Assembly (NCBI GenBank): GCA_016197155.1
Contig: JACPWF010000012.1
Coordinates: forward strand, 1 to 47,933
DNA: 47,933 nucleotides
DNA from: Candidatus Omnitrophota bacterium
GTDB lineage: Bacteria > Omnitrophota > Gorgyraeia > 2-02-FULL-51-18
Direction: 5' to 3'
Of this stretch, positions 8,202 through 17,109 are shown one piece after another. Numbering within the stretch: position 1 is the stretch's first letter; each line of letters begins with the position of its first letter. The notes under the pieces are model-generated. The model had not been told where the DNA came from. It searched no databases and saw only the letters and a program-made list of their open reading frames with translations. Position numbers and translations under genes: made by a program.

Positions 8202-9433
8202 AGGTGATTAAACCCGCGAGCAAAAAATTTCAAAAACTTTTTAACCGCTTCACCGTGCGCAACCGCCGCGTCGAGGAAAAGGTGCGCCGCATTCTGGAGG
8301 ACGTGAAAAACACGGGCGATGAGGCCCTGATCCGCTACACGCGGAAATTTGACCGCGTGAAATTGACACCCAGGGAACTGCGCGTCACCGAAGGCGAGAT
8401 CAACGGCGCCTATCAGAATATCAGCCCCGATTTTATCGCCGCGCTCAAGGTGGCGGTGGAGAACGTGAGCCAGTTTTACAAAAAACAGATCAAGCGCTCG
8501 TGGAAGACCCTGAGCGGGGACGGCGTCATTTTGGGAGAAAAGATCCGGCCTCTCGAGTCGGTGGGGATTTACATTCCCTCAGGCACCGCCCCCCTGCCGT
8601 CCACGGTGTACATGACGGTGCTGCCGGCGAAATTGGCGGGGGTGGAAAAGGTGTATCTCATCACCCCGCCCAACAAAGACAAAAACGTCGACCCGCATAT
8701 TTTGGCCGTGGCGAATCTTCTGAAAGTCGACGGCGTTTTCAAGGCCGGCGGCGCCCAGGCGATCGGGGCCTTCGCTTTCGGGACGCGGTCGATCCCGCGC
8801 GTGGACAAGATCATCGGTCCCGGAAACGCGTACGTGGCCGAGGCCAAGCGGCAGGTCTTCGGTTACTGCGACATCGACATGATCGCGGGGCCGACGGAGG
8901 TGGTGATCCTGGCGAACGATCACTCGGACCCCGATTTTGTCGCGGCGGACCTTCTGGCGCAGAGCGAGCATCACATGGGCACGGCGTTTCTGGTGACGAC
9001 TTCGAAACGTTTGGCCAAACTCGCCAAGAAAGTCCCGGCGCGCGGCTGGATCGTGGTCGTGAAAAATTTGAAAGAGGCGATCGACGTGATCAATCAGATC
9101 GCGCCCGAGCACCTTCAGATCATGGTGAAAAATCCGCAGAGGATCCTGAAAGACGTGAAGAGCGCGGGCGCCATCTTCATCGGACCCTACACGCCGACGG
9201 CGGTCGGGGACTACGTCGCGGGCCCGAGCCACGTCCTGCCGACGAACGGCACCGCGCGGTTTTTTTCCGGGATCTGCGTCACGGACTTTTTGAAACGCTC
9301 GCACGTCATTTCGTACAGCAAAAAGGCCCTCGAGAAAGTGAAGGAGCCGCTCGAGCGGCTGGCGTCGCTCGAGGGGCTGGTCAAACACATGGAGTCGGTG
9401 AAAATTCGATTTGAAAAAGCGGGGCACAAATGA
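8198..9433 (+). CDS. hisD: Histidinol dehydrogenase
   Basis: 411 residues. It performs the last two His steps, histidinol to histidinal to histidine, with NAD+ and Zn2+. Visible motifs are SGTAPLPST, GGAQAIGAFAFGT, KIIGPGN, the zinc-ligand stretch LAQSEHH (about 252-258), the catalytic APEHL, GDYVAGPSHVLPT, and a C-terminal His in LVKHM. The chain is about 20 residues shorter than usual. Between LAKLAKKV and GWIVVV the helical segment normally holding a QLxxLPR-type stretch is missing, while all catalytic residues remain. It overlaps alaS and hisB by 4 bp each and is probably active. Confidence 0.94.
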   Translation: MKVIKPASKKFQKLFNRFTVRNRRVEEKVRRILEDVKNTGDEALIRYTRKFDRVKLTPRELRVTEGEINGAYQNISPDFIAALKVAVENVSQFYKKQIKRSWKTLSGDGVILGEKIRPLESVGIYIPSGTAPLPSTVYMTVLPAKLAGVEKVYLITPPNKDKNVDPHILAVANLLKVDGVFKAGGAQAIGAFAFGTRSIPRVDKIIGPGNAYVAEAKRQVFGYCDIDMIAGPTEVVILANDHSDPDFVAADLLAQSEHHMGTAFLVTTSKRLAKLAKKVPARGWIVVVKNLKEAIDVINQIAPEHLQIMVKNPQRILKDVKSAGAIFIGPYTPTAVGDYVAGPSHVLPTNGTARFFSGICVTDFLKRSHVISYSKKALEKVKEPLERLASLEGLVKHMESVKIRFEKAGHK

Positions 9434-10059
9434 AAAAGAGGACGGCGGTTTTTAAGCGAAAGACCAAAGAAACTGACATCACCGTGTCGGTGAACATCGA
9501 CGGCTCCGGGAAATCGCGTGTCCGCACGGGCATCCGCTTTCTCGACCACATGATCGAGACGCTGGCCAAGCACGGTTTTTTTGACATCGAAGTCAGCGCC
9601 AAGGGTGACCTCGACATCGACTCGCATCACACCAACGAAGACGTGGGCATTTCTCTCGGCGAGGCGTTTAAAAAAGCGCTCGGCGATAAAAAAGGGATCC
9701 GGCGCTTTGCCGATTTTCGGGCGCCGCTCGACGAGGCGCTGGCCGGGGTTCGCGTGAGCGTCGATCTTTCTGGCCGCGGCTCTTTTCACCTCCACACGCA
9801 TCCCCAGACGCGCTGGATCGCGCACCCCGCGCTTCGCGCGAAGCCCAACGACCGGCACTACACGCTGGCCGACGCGAAACATTTTTTGGAGTCTTTCGCC
9901 GGCCACATGGGGATCACCCTGCACGTCGACTGCATTTCCGGTGAACAGCCGCATCACGTGATCGAGTCGGCCTTCAAGTCTCTGGCCAAGGCGCTTGACT
10001 GGGCCACGGCCTTCGACAGCCGGTCAAAGGGCGTCCCCTCGACGAAGGGAAGGCTCTAA
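9430..10059 (+). CDS. hisB: Imidazoleglycerol-phosphate dehydratase
   Basis: 209 residues, monofunctional (no HAD phosphatase domain). It dehydrates IGP to imidazole-acetol phosphate. Metal motifs are present: FLDHM near 37-41, HHTNED near 65-70 (usually HHTVED), and GEQPHHVIESAFK near 177-189. The tail PSTKGRL is the family ending. The stop is followed after one base by a palindromic repeat that fills the gap to hisH. The histidinol-phosphatase needed after the aminotransferase step is not encoded here. Confidence 0.94.
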   Translation: MKKRTAVFKRKTKETDITVSVNIDGSGKSRVRTGIRFLDHMIETLAKHGFFDIEVSAKGDLDIDSHHTNEDVGISLGEAFKKALGDKKGIRRFADFRAPLDEALAGVRVSVDLSGRGSFHLHTHPQTRWIAHPALRAKPNDRHYTLADAKHFLESFAGHMGITLHVDCISGEQPHHVIESAFKSLAKALDWATAFDSRSKGVPSTKGRL

Positions 10060-10060
10060 T

Positions 10061-10128
10061 GTCATTGCGAGGAGCGTTAGCGACGAAGCAATCTTTGACA
10101 GAGATTGCTTCGCTTCGCTCGCAATGAC
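10061..10128. repeat. Palindromic extragenic element between hisB and hisH
   Basis: 68 bp with nested inverted repeats. The outer arms are GTCATTGCGAG (10061-10071) and CTCGCAATGAC (10118-10128). The inner arms are GAAGCAATCT (10085-10094) and AGATTGCTTC (10102-10111). It starts 1 bp after the hisB stop and ends 1 bp before the hisH ATG, so it occupies the whole junction including the hisH ribosome-binding position. ATTGCGAG...GAAGCAATCT palindromes are a widely scattered bacterial repeat type; only this copy is seen here. Confidence 0.85.
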
Positions 10129-10129
10129 C

Positions 10130-10738
10130 ATGATTGTTATTGTGGACTATGGGATGGGGAATCTCCGCAGTGTCCAAAAGGCCTTTGAGGCCGAGGGCGC
10201 GCGGGCGCTCGTGACGGGCTCCGCGCGTGAGGCCGAGAAAGCCGAAAAGATTGTCCTGCCCGGCGTCGGGGCGTTCACGCACGCGGTGAGGGAGCTCAAA
10301 GCCCGCGGGCTTTTTGATTTGATTAAGGAAAAAATTTCCTCTGGCACGCCGTATCTCGGGCTGTGCCTGGGGCTCCAGCTTTTATTTTCCCGCAGTGAAG
10401 AGGGGGAAAAGAGAAAGGGGTTCGGCATCATTCCCGGCGAGGTCCGGCGCTTCCGGACGAAACTGAAAATTCCCCACATGGGATGGAACACGCTGGAAAT
10501 CGCTAAAAAAAATTGCCCGCTTTTTAAAGGCGTTGAAGAAAAGGATTATTTTTATTTCGTCCATTCGTTTTACGGCGTGCCGCGCGACCCCTCGTGGATC
10601 GCCGCACGGACACCCTACGGCGCGGATTTTTGTTCGGCGGTGTGGAAGGAAAATATTTTCGCCACGCAGTTTCATCCGGAGAAAAGTCAGGCCGCGGGCC
10701 TGCGGGTCATTAAAAATTTTATCGATTATCGAAATTAA
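10130..10738 (+). CDS. hisH: Imidazole glycerol phosphate synthase, glutaminase subunit
   Basis: 202 residues, class I glutamine amidotransferase. The catalytic triad is visible as C79 in LGLCLG and H182/E184 in FHPEK. The N-terminus MIVIVDYGMGNLRSV is typical of HisH. It releases ammonia from glutamine for HisF. The ATG at 10130 is chosen for that N-terminus; an upstream ATG at 10124 lies within the palindromic repeat. No clear Shine-Dalgarno is present because the repeat abuts the start. Its partner hisF is interrupted by a stop codon. Confidence 0.93.
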   Translation: MIVIVDYGMGNLRSVQKAFEAEGARALVTGSAREAEKAEKIVLPGVGAFTHAVRELKARGLFDLIKEKISSGTPYLGLCLGLQLLFSRSEEGEKRKGFGIIPGEVRRFRTKLKIPHMGWNTLEIAKKNCPLFKGVEEKDYFYFVHSFYGVPRDPSWIAARTPYGADFCSAVWKENIFATQFHPEKSQAAGLRVIKNFIDYRN

Positions 10739-10739
10739 A

Positions 10740-11471
10740 ATGCTCCCCATTCCCGCGATCGATCTGAAAGACGGCAAGGTGGTGAGGCTTCTTCAGGGGG
10801 ATTTCAAAGAGGAAAAAATTTATCCCGCGATGCCCGAGGAAACCGCGCGTCGGTTTGAGGAAGCCGGCGCCTCGCGGATCCACGTGGTTGATCTCGACGG
10901 CGCGCTGGGCGGCGAGCCGAGGAACGCCGCTTCCATTGAAAAAATTTTAAAAAAAACGGCGGCGGCCGTGGAAGTGGGGGGAGGCATCCGCACCCTTGAG
11001 AACATCGGATTTTATCTCGGCATGGGCGCGCGGTGGGTGGTTTTGGGCACGCGCGCCTCGCTCGATTCGGGTTTTTTGCGAGAATCCCTGAAGGAATTCG
11101 GGGAAAAAATCATCGTGGGCATTGACGCCAGGGACGGTCTTGTGGCGACGGACGGCTGGACCAAGGTCACGTCGACGCGGGCGCTTGATTTGGCGAAGTC
11201 GGTCGAGACGCTCGGCGGCCGGACGATTATCTACACGGATATTTCCCGTGACGGAGCGCTGAAAGGCCCAAACTTAAAGGCCATCGGCGATTTGAGCGGC
11301 GAGGTCGCGCTTCAAGTGATTGCCTCGGGCGGCGTGGCTACGCTAGGCGACCTTGAGGCGCTCATGGCGCTCAAGCGGAAAAATTTGACGGGCGTCATTA
11401 TCGGCAAGGCCTTGTACGAGAATAAATTTAAATTGGAAGAGGCGATCAGGACATGCTTGCCAAACGGGTAA
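10740..11471 (+). CDS. hisA: ProFAR isomerase HisA
   Basis: 243 residues, a TIM barrel. It opens the ribose ring of ProFAR to PRFAR. D8 in PAIDLKDG and the Asp in GIDARDG are the catalytic pair. VEVGGGIRT and VIASGGV are the phosphate-binding loops. The start is the ATG at 10740, one base after the hisH stop; upstream in-frame sequence overlaps hisH and is not family-like. It overlaps hisF by 19 bp. A PriA-like dual role is unlikely because a separate trpF exists at 16498. Confidence 0.94.
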   Translation: MLPIPAIDLKDGKVVRLLQGDFKEEKIYPAMPEETARRFEEAGASRIHVVDLDGALGGEPRNAASIEKILKKTAAAVEVGGGIRTLENIGFYLGMGARWVVLGTRASLDSGFLRESLKEFGEKIIVGIDARDGLVATDGWTKVTSTRALDLAKSVETLGGRTIIYTDISRDGALKGPNLKAIGDLSGEVALQVIASGGVATLGDLEALMALKRKNLTGVIIGKALYENKFKLEEAIRTCLPNG

Positions 11472-12010
11472 TCCCTTGCCTGGATGTTAAAGAAGGGCGC
11501 GTCGTGAAAGGCACGCGCTTTCTGAAATTGAAAGACGCGGGCGATCCGGTGGAGTGCGCGGTGTTTTACGACCGCGCGGGCGCGGACGAGCTCGTTTTTC
11601 TCGACATCACGGCCTCGCACGAAAAAAGAAAGATCATGCTGGGCGTCGTGCGGAAAACTGCCGAGAAGGTTTTCATGCCGCTCACCGTGGGCGGCGGCGT
11701 GTCGAGCCTCGGGGACATCCGCGACCTTTTGAGCGCGGGCGCCGACAAGGTCTCCATCAACACGGCCGCCGTGAGGGATCCCGGTTTTATCCGCGAGGCC
11801 TCGGCTCGCTTCGGCGCCCAGTGCATCGTGGCCGCGATCGACGCCCGCCAAAAACCGCCCCGCGCGGGCGCGCCAACAAGCTGGGAGGTGTTCACGCACG
11901 GCGGGAGACGCGCGACGGGGCTCGACGCCGTGCGCTGGGCAAAGCGGGTGGAAACGCTTGGCGCGGGCGAGATTCTTTTGACCAGCATGGACCGCGACGG
12001 CACGCGCTAG
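11453..12010 (+). CDS. hisF: Imidazole glycerol phosphate synthase cyclase HisF, cut by in-frame TAG
   Basis: This is the first 185 residues of HisF, ending at TAG 12008-12010. The catalytic D11 ([14 protein letters not shown]), the central Asp in AIDARQ and the motif TSMDRDGTR are all present. The family continues at this point with GYDLELT, and that is exactly what the next in-frame codons encode. The stop therefore interrupts an otherwise intact gene without a frameshift. The truncated product lacks the last strands of the barrel with their phosphate loops. TAG serves as an ordinary stop elsewhere here (recA, trpC, trpF, rpe, groES). A nonsense mutation or a base error is the simplest reading. 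Confidence 0.85.
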   Translation: MLAKRVIPCLDVKEGRVVKGTRFLKLKDAGDPVECAVFYDRAGADELVFLDITASHEKRKIMLGVVRKTAEKVFMPLTVGGGVSSLGDIRDLLSAGADKVSINTAAVRDPGFIREASARFGAQCIVAAIDARQKPPRAGAPTSWEVFTHGGRRATGLDAVRWAKRVETLGAGEILLTSMDRDGTR

Positions 12011-12244
12011 GGCTATGACCTCGAGCTCACGCGCCGGATTTCCGGGGCCGTGCGGATTCCCGTCATCGCCTCGGGCGGCGTGGGAAATCTCGGGCACTTG
12101 GCCGACGGATTTTTGAAAGGAAAGGCCGACGCGGTGCTGGCGGCCGGCATTTTTCATTTCAGGGAACACACGGTGGAAGAGGCCAAACGTTATCTTGAAA
12201 AAAGGGGGGTAAGGGTCCGATGGACGACACGTTTGAAAAAATAA
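12011..12244 (+). pseudogene. hisF: 3' remainder of hisF, downstream of the amber codon
   Basis: In the same frame as the preceding hisF part, 77 codons encode [17 protein letters not shown], then [13 protein letters not shown] and [12 protein letters not shown]. These are strands 7 and 8 of the HisF barrel and its C-terminus. A GTG at 12050 could in principle restart translation, giving only 64 residues and no strand 6 helix. The end overlaps hisI by 25 bp. If the TAG is read through or is an error, 11453-12244 is one 263-codon hisF of normal size. Confidence 0.8.
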
Positions 12245-12612
12245 AAGCGCAGATAAAATTTGATTCTCAGGGGCTCATCCCCGCGATCATTCAGGACGCC
12301 AAAACCGGGAAGGTGCTGACACTCTGCTACTTAAACGACGCGGCGCTCAAAGCGACGGTCGAAAGCGGTTTTATTTACGTGTTTCGCCGCTCGCAGAACA
12401 AGCTCATGAAAAAAGGCGAGACCTCGGGCCACACGCAGGCCGTGCGCGAGCTCCGCGTGGACTGCGAGGGCAAGTCGCTTTTATTTTTGATCGATCAGAA
12501 AGTGGCGGGCTGTCACAAGGGTTATTTCAGCTGTTATTTCGAAAAAGTGGAGAAGGACGGATCGCGAAAGATCACGGAAGGGCGTGTGTTTGATCCGGAT
12601 AAAGTCTATTGA
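12220..12612 (+). CDS. hisI: Phosphoribosyl-AMP cyclohydrolase
   Basis: 130 residues, only the cyclohydrolase domain; there is no HisE pyrophosphohydrolase domain. It opens the purine ring of [32 protein letters not shown] and the zinc cysteines in VDCEG, AGCHKG and SCYF are recognisable. The usual metal motif DCDxD reads DCEGK here, so the third acidic residue is replaced by Lys. The tail VFDPDKVY is shared with a subset of HisI proteins as I recall them. It overlaps the hisF remainder and closes the his set; hisE, hisG and hisC are elsewhere or missing. Confidence 0.88.
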   Translation: MDDTFEKIKAQIKFDSQGLIPAIIQDAKTGKVLTLCYLNDAALKATVESGFIYVFRRSQNKLMKKGETSGHTQAVRELRVDCEGKSLLFLIDQKVAGCHKGYFSCYFEKVEKDGSRKITEGRVFDPDKVY

Positions 12613-12643
12613 GCGAAAAACTATCGGCGGGTGACGCAGATAA

Positions 12644-14143
12644 ATGATGGATATTTTCCCGAATAAAAAAGAATTTTTAAAATTGGCCCGGAAATCCAAT
12701 CTGATTCCGGTGTGCCGCGAGGTGCTCGCCGATCTGGAGACGCCGGTGTCGCTGTTTCTCAAGATCGGCGGCGGGCCTTATTCGTATCTTCTCGAATCGG
12801 CGGAGGGCCCCGAGAAAATCGCGCGCTATTCTTTTTTGGCCGGCGCGCCGTCGCTGGTGTTTAAGGCAAAAGGCCGTCGGATCACGATCACCGGGCCGGA
12901 CGGGAAAGAGCGGGCCTTTGAGACGCGCCGCGATCCCTTGGCGGAGCTTGAGAAAATTTTGAGCCGTTTTAAACAGGCGCGGGTGCCGAATCTCGCGCCT
13001 TTCTCGGGCGGCGCGGTGGGGTATCTCGGCTACGACACGGTGCGTTTCATTGAAAAAATTCCGGACAAAAATAAGGACGCGCTCGGCATTCCCGACGCGC
13101 TTTTTATTTTCACCGACACGCTGTTCGCGTTTGACCATGCCCAAAAAAAGATCCAGATTGTTTGCAACGTGTTTTTGGACCGTTTCCAAAATGCCGAAGA
13201 GGCCTACGCGCACGCCGAGGAAAAAATAAACGCGGAAGTGAAGCGTCTGGGACTGCCCATCGCCGCTCGGAGCGAGGCCGGCGTTTCAAAAGGAAAGGGC
13301 CCTTTAAAATTTCGCTCCAATTTCACGCGGGCCGGTTTTGAAAAAATCGTGCGGCGCGCCAAGACTTTCATTAAAAAGGGCGACATCATTCAGGTGGTGC
13401 TGTCGCAGGCCTTCCGGACGGATGTGCGCTCGGAACCGTTTCGGATCTACCGCGCGCTTCGGTCGATCAACCCGTCGCCCTACCTGTTTTACCTGGATGG
13501 CGGGGATTTTCATGTGGTGGGATCGTCGCCGGAGGTGCACGTGCGCTGTGAGGGCTGGAAGGCGCTTTTGCGGCCGATCGCGGGCACGCGGCGCCGCGGG
13601 AAGGATCCGAGGGAGGACGCGGCGCTCGAAAAAGAACTTCTCGCCGACCCCAAGGAGCGCGCGGAACACCTGATGCTCGTCGATCTCGGACGCAATGACC
13701 TGGGCCGCGTGTGCGAGTACCGGTCGGTCAATGTTCCGGAGTTCATGACCATCGAACGGTATTCGCACGTGATGCACATGGTGAGCCGCGTCGAGGGAAA
13801 TTTAAGAAAGGACAAATCCCTTTTCGATTTGTTGCGCGCGACGTTTCCGGCCGGAACGATTTCCGGCGCGCCGAAGGTGCGCGCGATGGAGATCATCGAC
13901 GAGCTTGAGAATCAGAGGCGCGGGTTTTATTCGGGGGTCGTCGGTTATTTCAGTTATTCGGGAAATCTGGACTCGTGCATCGCCATCCGGACGATTTTGG
14001 TGAAGGACGGCGCGGCCGTGGTGCAGGCGGGCGCGGGGATCGTCGCGGATTCGATCCCCAAAAGGGAATACGACGAAACGGTGAACAAGGCCAAGGCGCT
14101 TTTGAAGGCGATTGAGCGGGCGGAAGGCGGGGCGGAGCCATGA
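12644..14143 (+). CDS. trpE: Anthranilate synthase component I
   Basis: 499 residues. It converts chorismate to anthranilate with ammonia from TrpG. The N-terminal feedback site LLES (49-52) for tryptophan is kept. The chorismate-binding domain shows [28 protein letters not shown] and [20 protein letters not shown] codons lie at 12644 and 12647; GGGTGA at 12629-12634 fits either. No leader peptide or attenuator hairpin is visible in the 31 bp after hisI, so enzyme-level feedback is the only control I can see. It overlaps trpG by 4 bp. Confidence 0.96.
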   Translation: MMDIFPNKKEFLKLARKSNLIPVCREVLADLETPVSLFLKIGGGPYSYLLESAEGPEKIARYSFLAGAPSLVFKAKGRRITITGPDGKERAFETRRDPLAELEKILSRFKQARVPNLAPFSGGAVGYLGYDTVRFIEKIPDKNKDALGIPDALFIFTDTLFAFDHAQKKIQIVCNVFLDRFQNAEEAYAHAEEKINAEVKRLGLPIAARSEAGVSKGKGPLKFRSNFTRAGFEKIVRRAKTFIKKGDIIQVVLSQAFRTDVRSEPFRIYRALRSINPSPYLFYLDGGDFHVVGSSPEVHVRCEGWKALLRPIAGTRRRGKDPREDAALEKELLADPKERAEHLMLVDLGRNDLGRVCEYRSVNVPEFMTIERYSHVMHMVSRVEGNLRKDKSLFDLLRATFPAGTISGAPKVRAMEIIDELENQRRGFYSGVVGYFSYSGNLDSCIAIRTILVKDGAAVVQAGAGIVADSIPKREYDETVNKAKALLKAIERAEGGAEP

Positions 14144-14712
14144 TTTTAATGATTGATAATTACGATTCCTTCACCTACAACCTCGTTCAATATCTCGGCG
14201 AGATGGGCGAGGAGCTGAAAGTTTTCCGGAATGACGCGCTCACGGTGGACGCGATCAAAAAATTAAAACCCAGCCGCATCGTGATCTCACCCGGGCCGGG
14301 CAGTCCCAAAGACGCGGGGATCTCAAAAAAAGTGATACAGATTTTGGGGCCGAAGATCCCGGTGCTCGGCGTGTGCCTGGGCCATCAATGCATCGGCGAA
14401 GTTTTCGGCGGCCGGGTGATCGGCGCCAAAACGCTCATGCACGGAAAGACGTCTCAAATCCACCACGACGGCAAGGGCATTTTTAAAAATATCGACAACC
14501 CGTTCGTGGCGACGCGCTACCACTCGCTGATCGTCGAGCGCAAAACCCTGCCGAAGACGCTCGCGATCACCGCCGAGACGAAAGAAAAGGAAATCATGGG
14601 CCTGGCGCATAAAAAATTTCCCATTTTCGGCGTGCAGTTTCACCCCGAGTCGATCCTGACGCAGTCGGGAAAAGAAATTTTACGCAATTTTCTGAAAATG
14701 ACCCGCGCATGA
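14140..14712 (+). CDS. trpG: Anthranilate synthase component II (glutaminase)
   Basis: 190 residues, class I amidotransferase with [17 protein letters not shown] at the N-terminus, nucleophile C79 in GVCLGHQ, and the FHPES His/Glu pair near 172-174. [11 protein letters not shown] is the usual TrpG/PabA segment. It supplies ammonia to TrpE, whose gene overlaps by 4 bp, and may also serve a PabB elsewhere. It overlaps trpD by 4 bp. Confidence 0.96.
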   Translation: MILMIDNYDSFTYNLVQYLGEMGEELKVFRNDALTVDAIKKLKPSRIVISPGPGSPKDAGISKKVIQILGPKIPVLGVCLGHQCIGEVFGGRVIGAKTLMHGKTSQIHHDGKGIFKNIDNPFVATRYHSLIVERKTLPKTLAITAETKEKEIMGLAHKKFPIFGVQFHPESILTQSGKEILRNFLKMTRA

Positions 14713-15716
14713 ACCCAAAACCCCTCGACCCTTCGCGGATGACCGAGGCGATGGAGACGATCGTCTCCGGCCGCGCGGAGGACGCCGCGATCGAGGCGTT
14801 TCTTCTGGGCCTCAGGGCAAAAGGGGAGACCGCCGAAGAGGTGACGGCCGCCGCGCGCGTGATGCGCGCGCACAGTCTCAAGCTCACGAAAAGCTATCCC
14901 GATCTCGTGGACACCTGCGGGACCGGCGGGGACGCCAGGCACACTTTTAACGTCTCCACGCTCGCGGCGATCACGGCCGCCGCGGCGGGTGTCCGCATCG
15001 GCAAACACGGGAACCGCGCGGTCTCAAGCGTCTGCGGGAGCGCGGATCTCCTCGAGGCCTTGGGGATGCCGATCGATCTGACCGTGCCGGCGATTGAGCG
15101 CCTGATCGACGAGACGGGTTTCGGTTTTTTCTTTGCGCCGAAGTTTCATCCGGCGACGCGTTTCGCGATGCCCGCGCGGAAGCGGATCCGGGGCAAGACG
15201 ATTTTCAATATTTTGGGGCCGCTCTCGAATCCCGCGGGGGCGGGCATTCAACTGCTCGGCGTTTATGAGGAAAGGCTCGTCGAACTTTTGGCGAGGGCAC
15301 TGCTTCAGCTTGGCACCCGCCGCGCGCTCGTCGTTCACGGAAAGGACGGGCTCGATGAAATCACTCTCTGTGATGAAACGCTGATCGCTGAGGTGAGAGA
15401 GGGAAAGATTGAGCGGCGCGCGCTTTCGCCGGAGGATTGCGGCTTAAAAAGGGCGGCCCTTTCGGATTTCACGGTCTCTTCAAAAGAGGAATGCGCCGAG
15501 ACGGCCCTTCAAATTTTGAAGGGAGGCAAAGGGCCAAAAAGCGATCTCGTGAACCTGAACGCGGGCGCGGCGCTTTATCTGGCGGGCAAGGCGCGCTCGA
15601 TAAAGGAAGGCGTGGAGGCGGCGGTGAAAATATCGGCAAGCGGCGCGCCCTTTCGGAAGTTGGAAGCCATCATCGGTTCCGCCAAAAAAGCGCTCGCGGA
15701 AAGTCTGTCAAAATGA
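14709..15716 (+). CDS. trpD: Anthranilate phosphoribosyltransferase
   Basis: 335 residues, type III phosphoribosyltransferase fold. The PRPP motif [17 protein letters not shown] lies near residues 66-82, followed by [21 protein letters not shown] and [12 protein letters not shown]. It joins anthranilate to PRPP. It is separate from trpG, unlike the fused enzyme of enterobacteria. It shares ATGA overlaps with trpG and trpC, consistent with coupled translation. Confidence 0.96.
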   Translation: MNPKPLDPSRMTEAMETIVSGRAEDAAIEAFLLGLRAKGETAEEVTAAARVMRAHSLKLTKSYPDLVDTCGTGGDARHTFNVSTLAAITAAAAGVRIGKHGNRAVSSVCGSADLLEALGMPIDLTVPAIERLIDETGFGFFFAPKFHPATRFAMPARKRIRGKTIFNILGPLSNPAGAGIQLLGVYEERLVELLARALLQLGTRRALVVHGKDGLDEITLCDETLIAEVREGKIERRALSPEDCGLKRAALSDFTVSSKEECAETALQILKGGKGPKSDLVNLNAGAALYLAGKARSIKEGVEAAVKISASGAPFRKLEAIIGSAKKALAESLSK

Positions 15717-16495
15717 TCCTCGACGAAATCGTCCGGCATAAAAAACAGGAGATCGACTCGCTCAAAAAAAGACAGCCGCTCTCCGTCCTGCGAAAGGCCG
15801 CCGCGCGATTCCCTAAAAAAGCGCCGGTATTTCTCGAGGCCTTAAAAGCGCGCCGCGCGACGGCCGTGATCGCCGAGATGAAGAGACGCTCGCCGTCGAA
15901 GGGTCTCCTGCGGCGGGATTTTAATCCGGTCCTCATCGCGCAGTCCTACGCGCGCGCGGGGGCCTCGGCCCTGTCCGTTTTGACGGACGAGCGCTTTTTT
16001 GGCGGGTCGACGGGAGATCTCGAGGCCGTGCGCCGCGTTGTGAACCGGCCCATTTTAAGAAAAGATTTTATCTTGGATGAGATCCAGGTCTATGAGTCCA
16101 AACTCATCGGGGCGGACGCGATCCTGCTCATCGCGGCGATTTTGTCATTGTCACAATTAAAAAAATTGAGCCGTCTCGCGCAAGGCCTGGGACTCGACGC
16201 GCTTTTGGAAATTCATTCCGAGGCGGATCTGAAAAAAATTCTGCCGCTTAAGGCCCCGTGGGTGGGCATCAATAACCGCGATCTCGAAACGTTTCGGGTC
16301 GACATCCAAACGACGGCGCGCCTGGCCGGGAAACTTCCGCGCGGCACGTTTGTCGTGTCGGAGAGCGGGATTCAAAATCACGGCGATTTCGTTTATCTCA
16401 GCCGCCGCGGGGCGGATGCGGTGTTGGTGGGCGAGAGCCTGATGAGAGAGCGCGATTGCGGAGAGGCGCTTTTGCGTCTTTTGGGTAAGGTCTAG
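15713..16495 (+). CDS. trpC: Indole-3-glycerol-phosphate synthase
   Basis: 260 residues, a TIM barrel. The start is the ATG at 15713 ([15 protein letters not shown]), which overlaps the trpD stop; more upstream frame is trpD shadow. Catalytic and phosphate motifs are EMKRRSPSKG, VLTDERFFGGS, ILRKDFILDE, GINNRDL and SESGI. It closes the indole ring of CdRP. It is monofunctional; the isomerase TrpF follows as its own gene after 2 bp. Confidence 0.95.
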   Translation: MILDEIVRHKKQEIDSLKKRQPLSVLRKAAARFPKKAPVFLEALKARRATAVIAEMKRRSPSKGLLRRDFNPVLIAQSYARAGASALSVLTDERFFGGSTGDLEAVRRVVNRPILRKDFILDEIQVYESKLIGADAILLIAAILSLSQLKKLSRLAQGLGLDALLEIHSEADLKKILPLKAPWVGINNRDLETFRVDIQTTARLAGKLPRGTFVVSESGIQNHGDFVYLSRRGADAVLVGESLMRERDCGEALLRLLGKV

Positions 16496-16497
16496 AA

Positions 16498-17109
16498 ATG
16501 GTGCGCGTCAAAATTTGTGGGATCACGAATTTGGAGGACGCGCAGACCGCGCTCGATGCCGGAGCCGACGCGATTGGTTTCGTGTTCGCGCCGAGCGCGC
16601 GCCGCGTCACCCCGCGCGAAGCCGGGAGGATCGCGCGGGCCGTCGGCCCCTGGATTTCCACCGTCGGCGTTTTTGTGGATGAAAAAATTGAAACCCTGCG
16701 GAAAATTGCCGAGGCCTGCCGGCTTTCCGCCGTACAGCTCCACGGAAATGAAAATAAGGACTATCTTAAAGCGCCCGCATCTTTTAAAATAATTAAGGCG
16801 TTTCGCGTGGCCGACCGGCGCGATTTTAAAGGCGTCGCGAATTTTCCGGCCGACGCGTTTTTATTCGACACTAAAATCAAAGACCGCCGCGGCGGCACGG
16901 GTGTGCGTTTTGATTGGAAACTTTTAAAAGGAAAAAAATGGGCGCGGCCCGCGGTCATCTCCGGCGGGTTGACGCCGGAAAACGTGGGGACGGTCGTCCG
17001 GCTTTTGGCGCCTTATGGAGTGGACGTCTCGAGCGGAGTGGAGGGTTCGCCGGGGAAAAAGGACGGGCGGCTCGTGAGGGCATTCATTAAAAATGCAAAA
17101 AATGCGTAG
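16498..17109 (+). CDS. trpF: Phosphoribosylanthranilate isomerase
   Basis: 203 residues, a TIM barrel. VKICGIT at residues 4-10 contains the catalytic Cys, an Asp occurs in LFDTKI, and [10 protein letters not shown] and [16 protein letters not shown] are the phosphate-binding end motifs. It performs the Amadori rearrangement between the TrpD and TrpC steps. Its 3' end overlaps the trpB start by 17 bp. Confidence 0.95.
   Translation: MVRVKICGITNLEDAQTALDAGADAIGFVFAPSARRVTPREAGRIARAVGPWISTVGVFVDEKIETLRKIAEACRLSAVQLHGNENKDYLKAPASFKIIKAFRVADRRDFKGVANFPADAFLFDTKIKDRRGGTGVRFDWKLLKGKKWARPAVISGGLTPENVGTVVRLLAPYGVDVSSGVEGSPGKKDGRLVRAFIKNAKNA

Noticed and set aside
8500-9414. 304-codon ORF in another forward frame within hisD
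   Set aside because: Composition is Arg/Gly-rich, typical of an out-of-frame reading; hisD itself is clear.
12008-12010. TAG in hisF as pyrrolysine or a reassigned codon
   Set aside because: TAG ends several other genes normally here, and there is no sign of pyrrolysine machinery; a mutation or error is simpler.
12613-12643. A trp leader peptide or attenuator before trpE
   Set aside because: The 31-bp gap has no Trp-rich ORF and no alternative hairpins.
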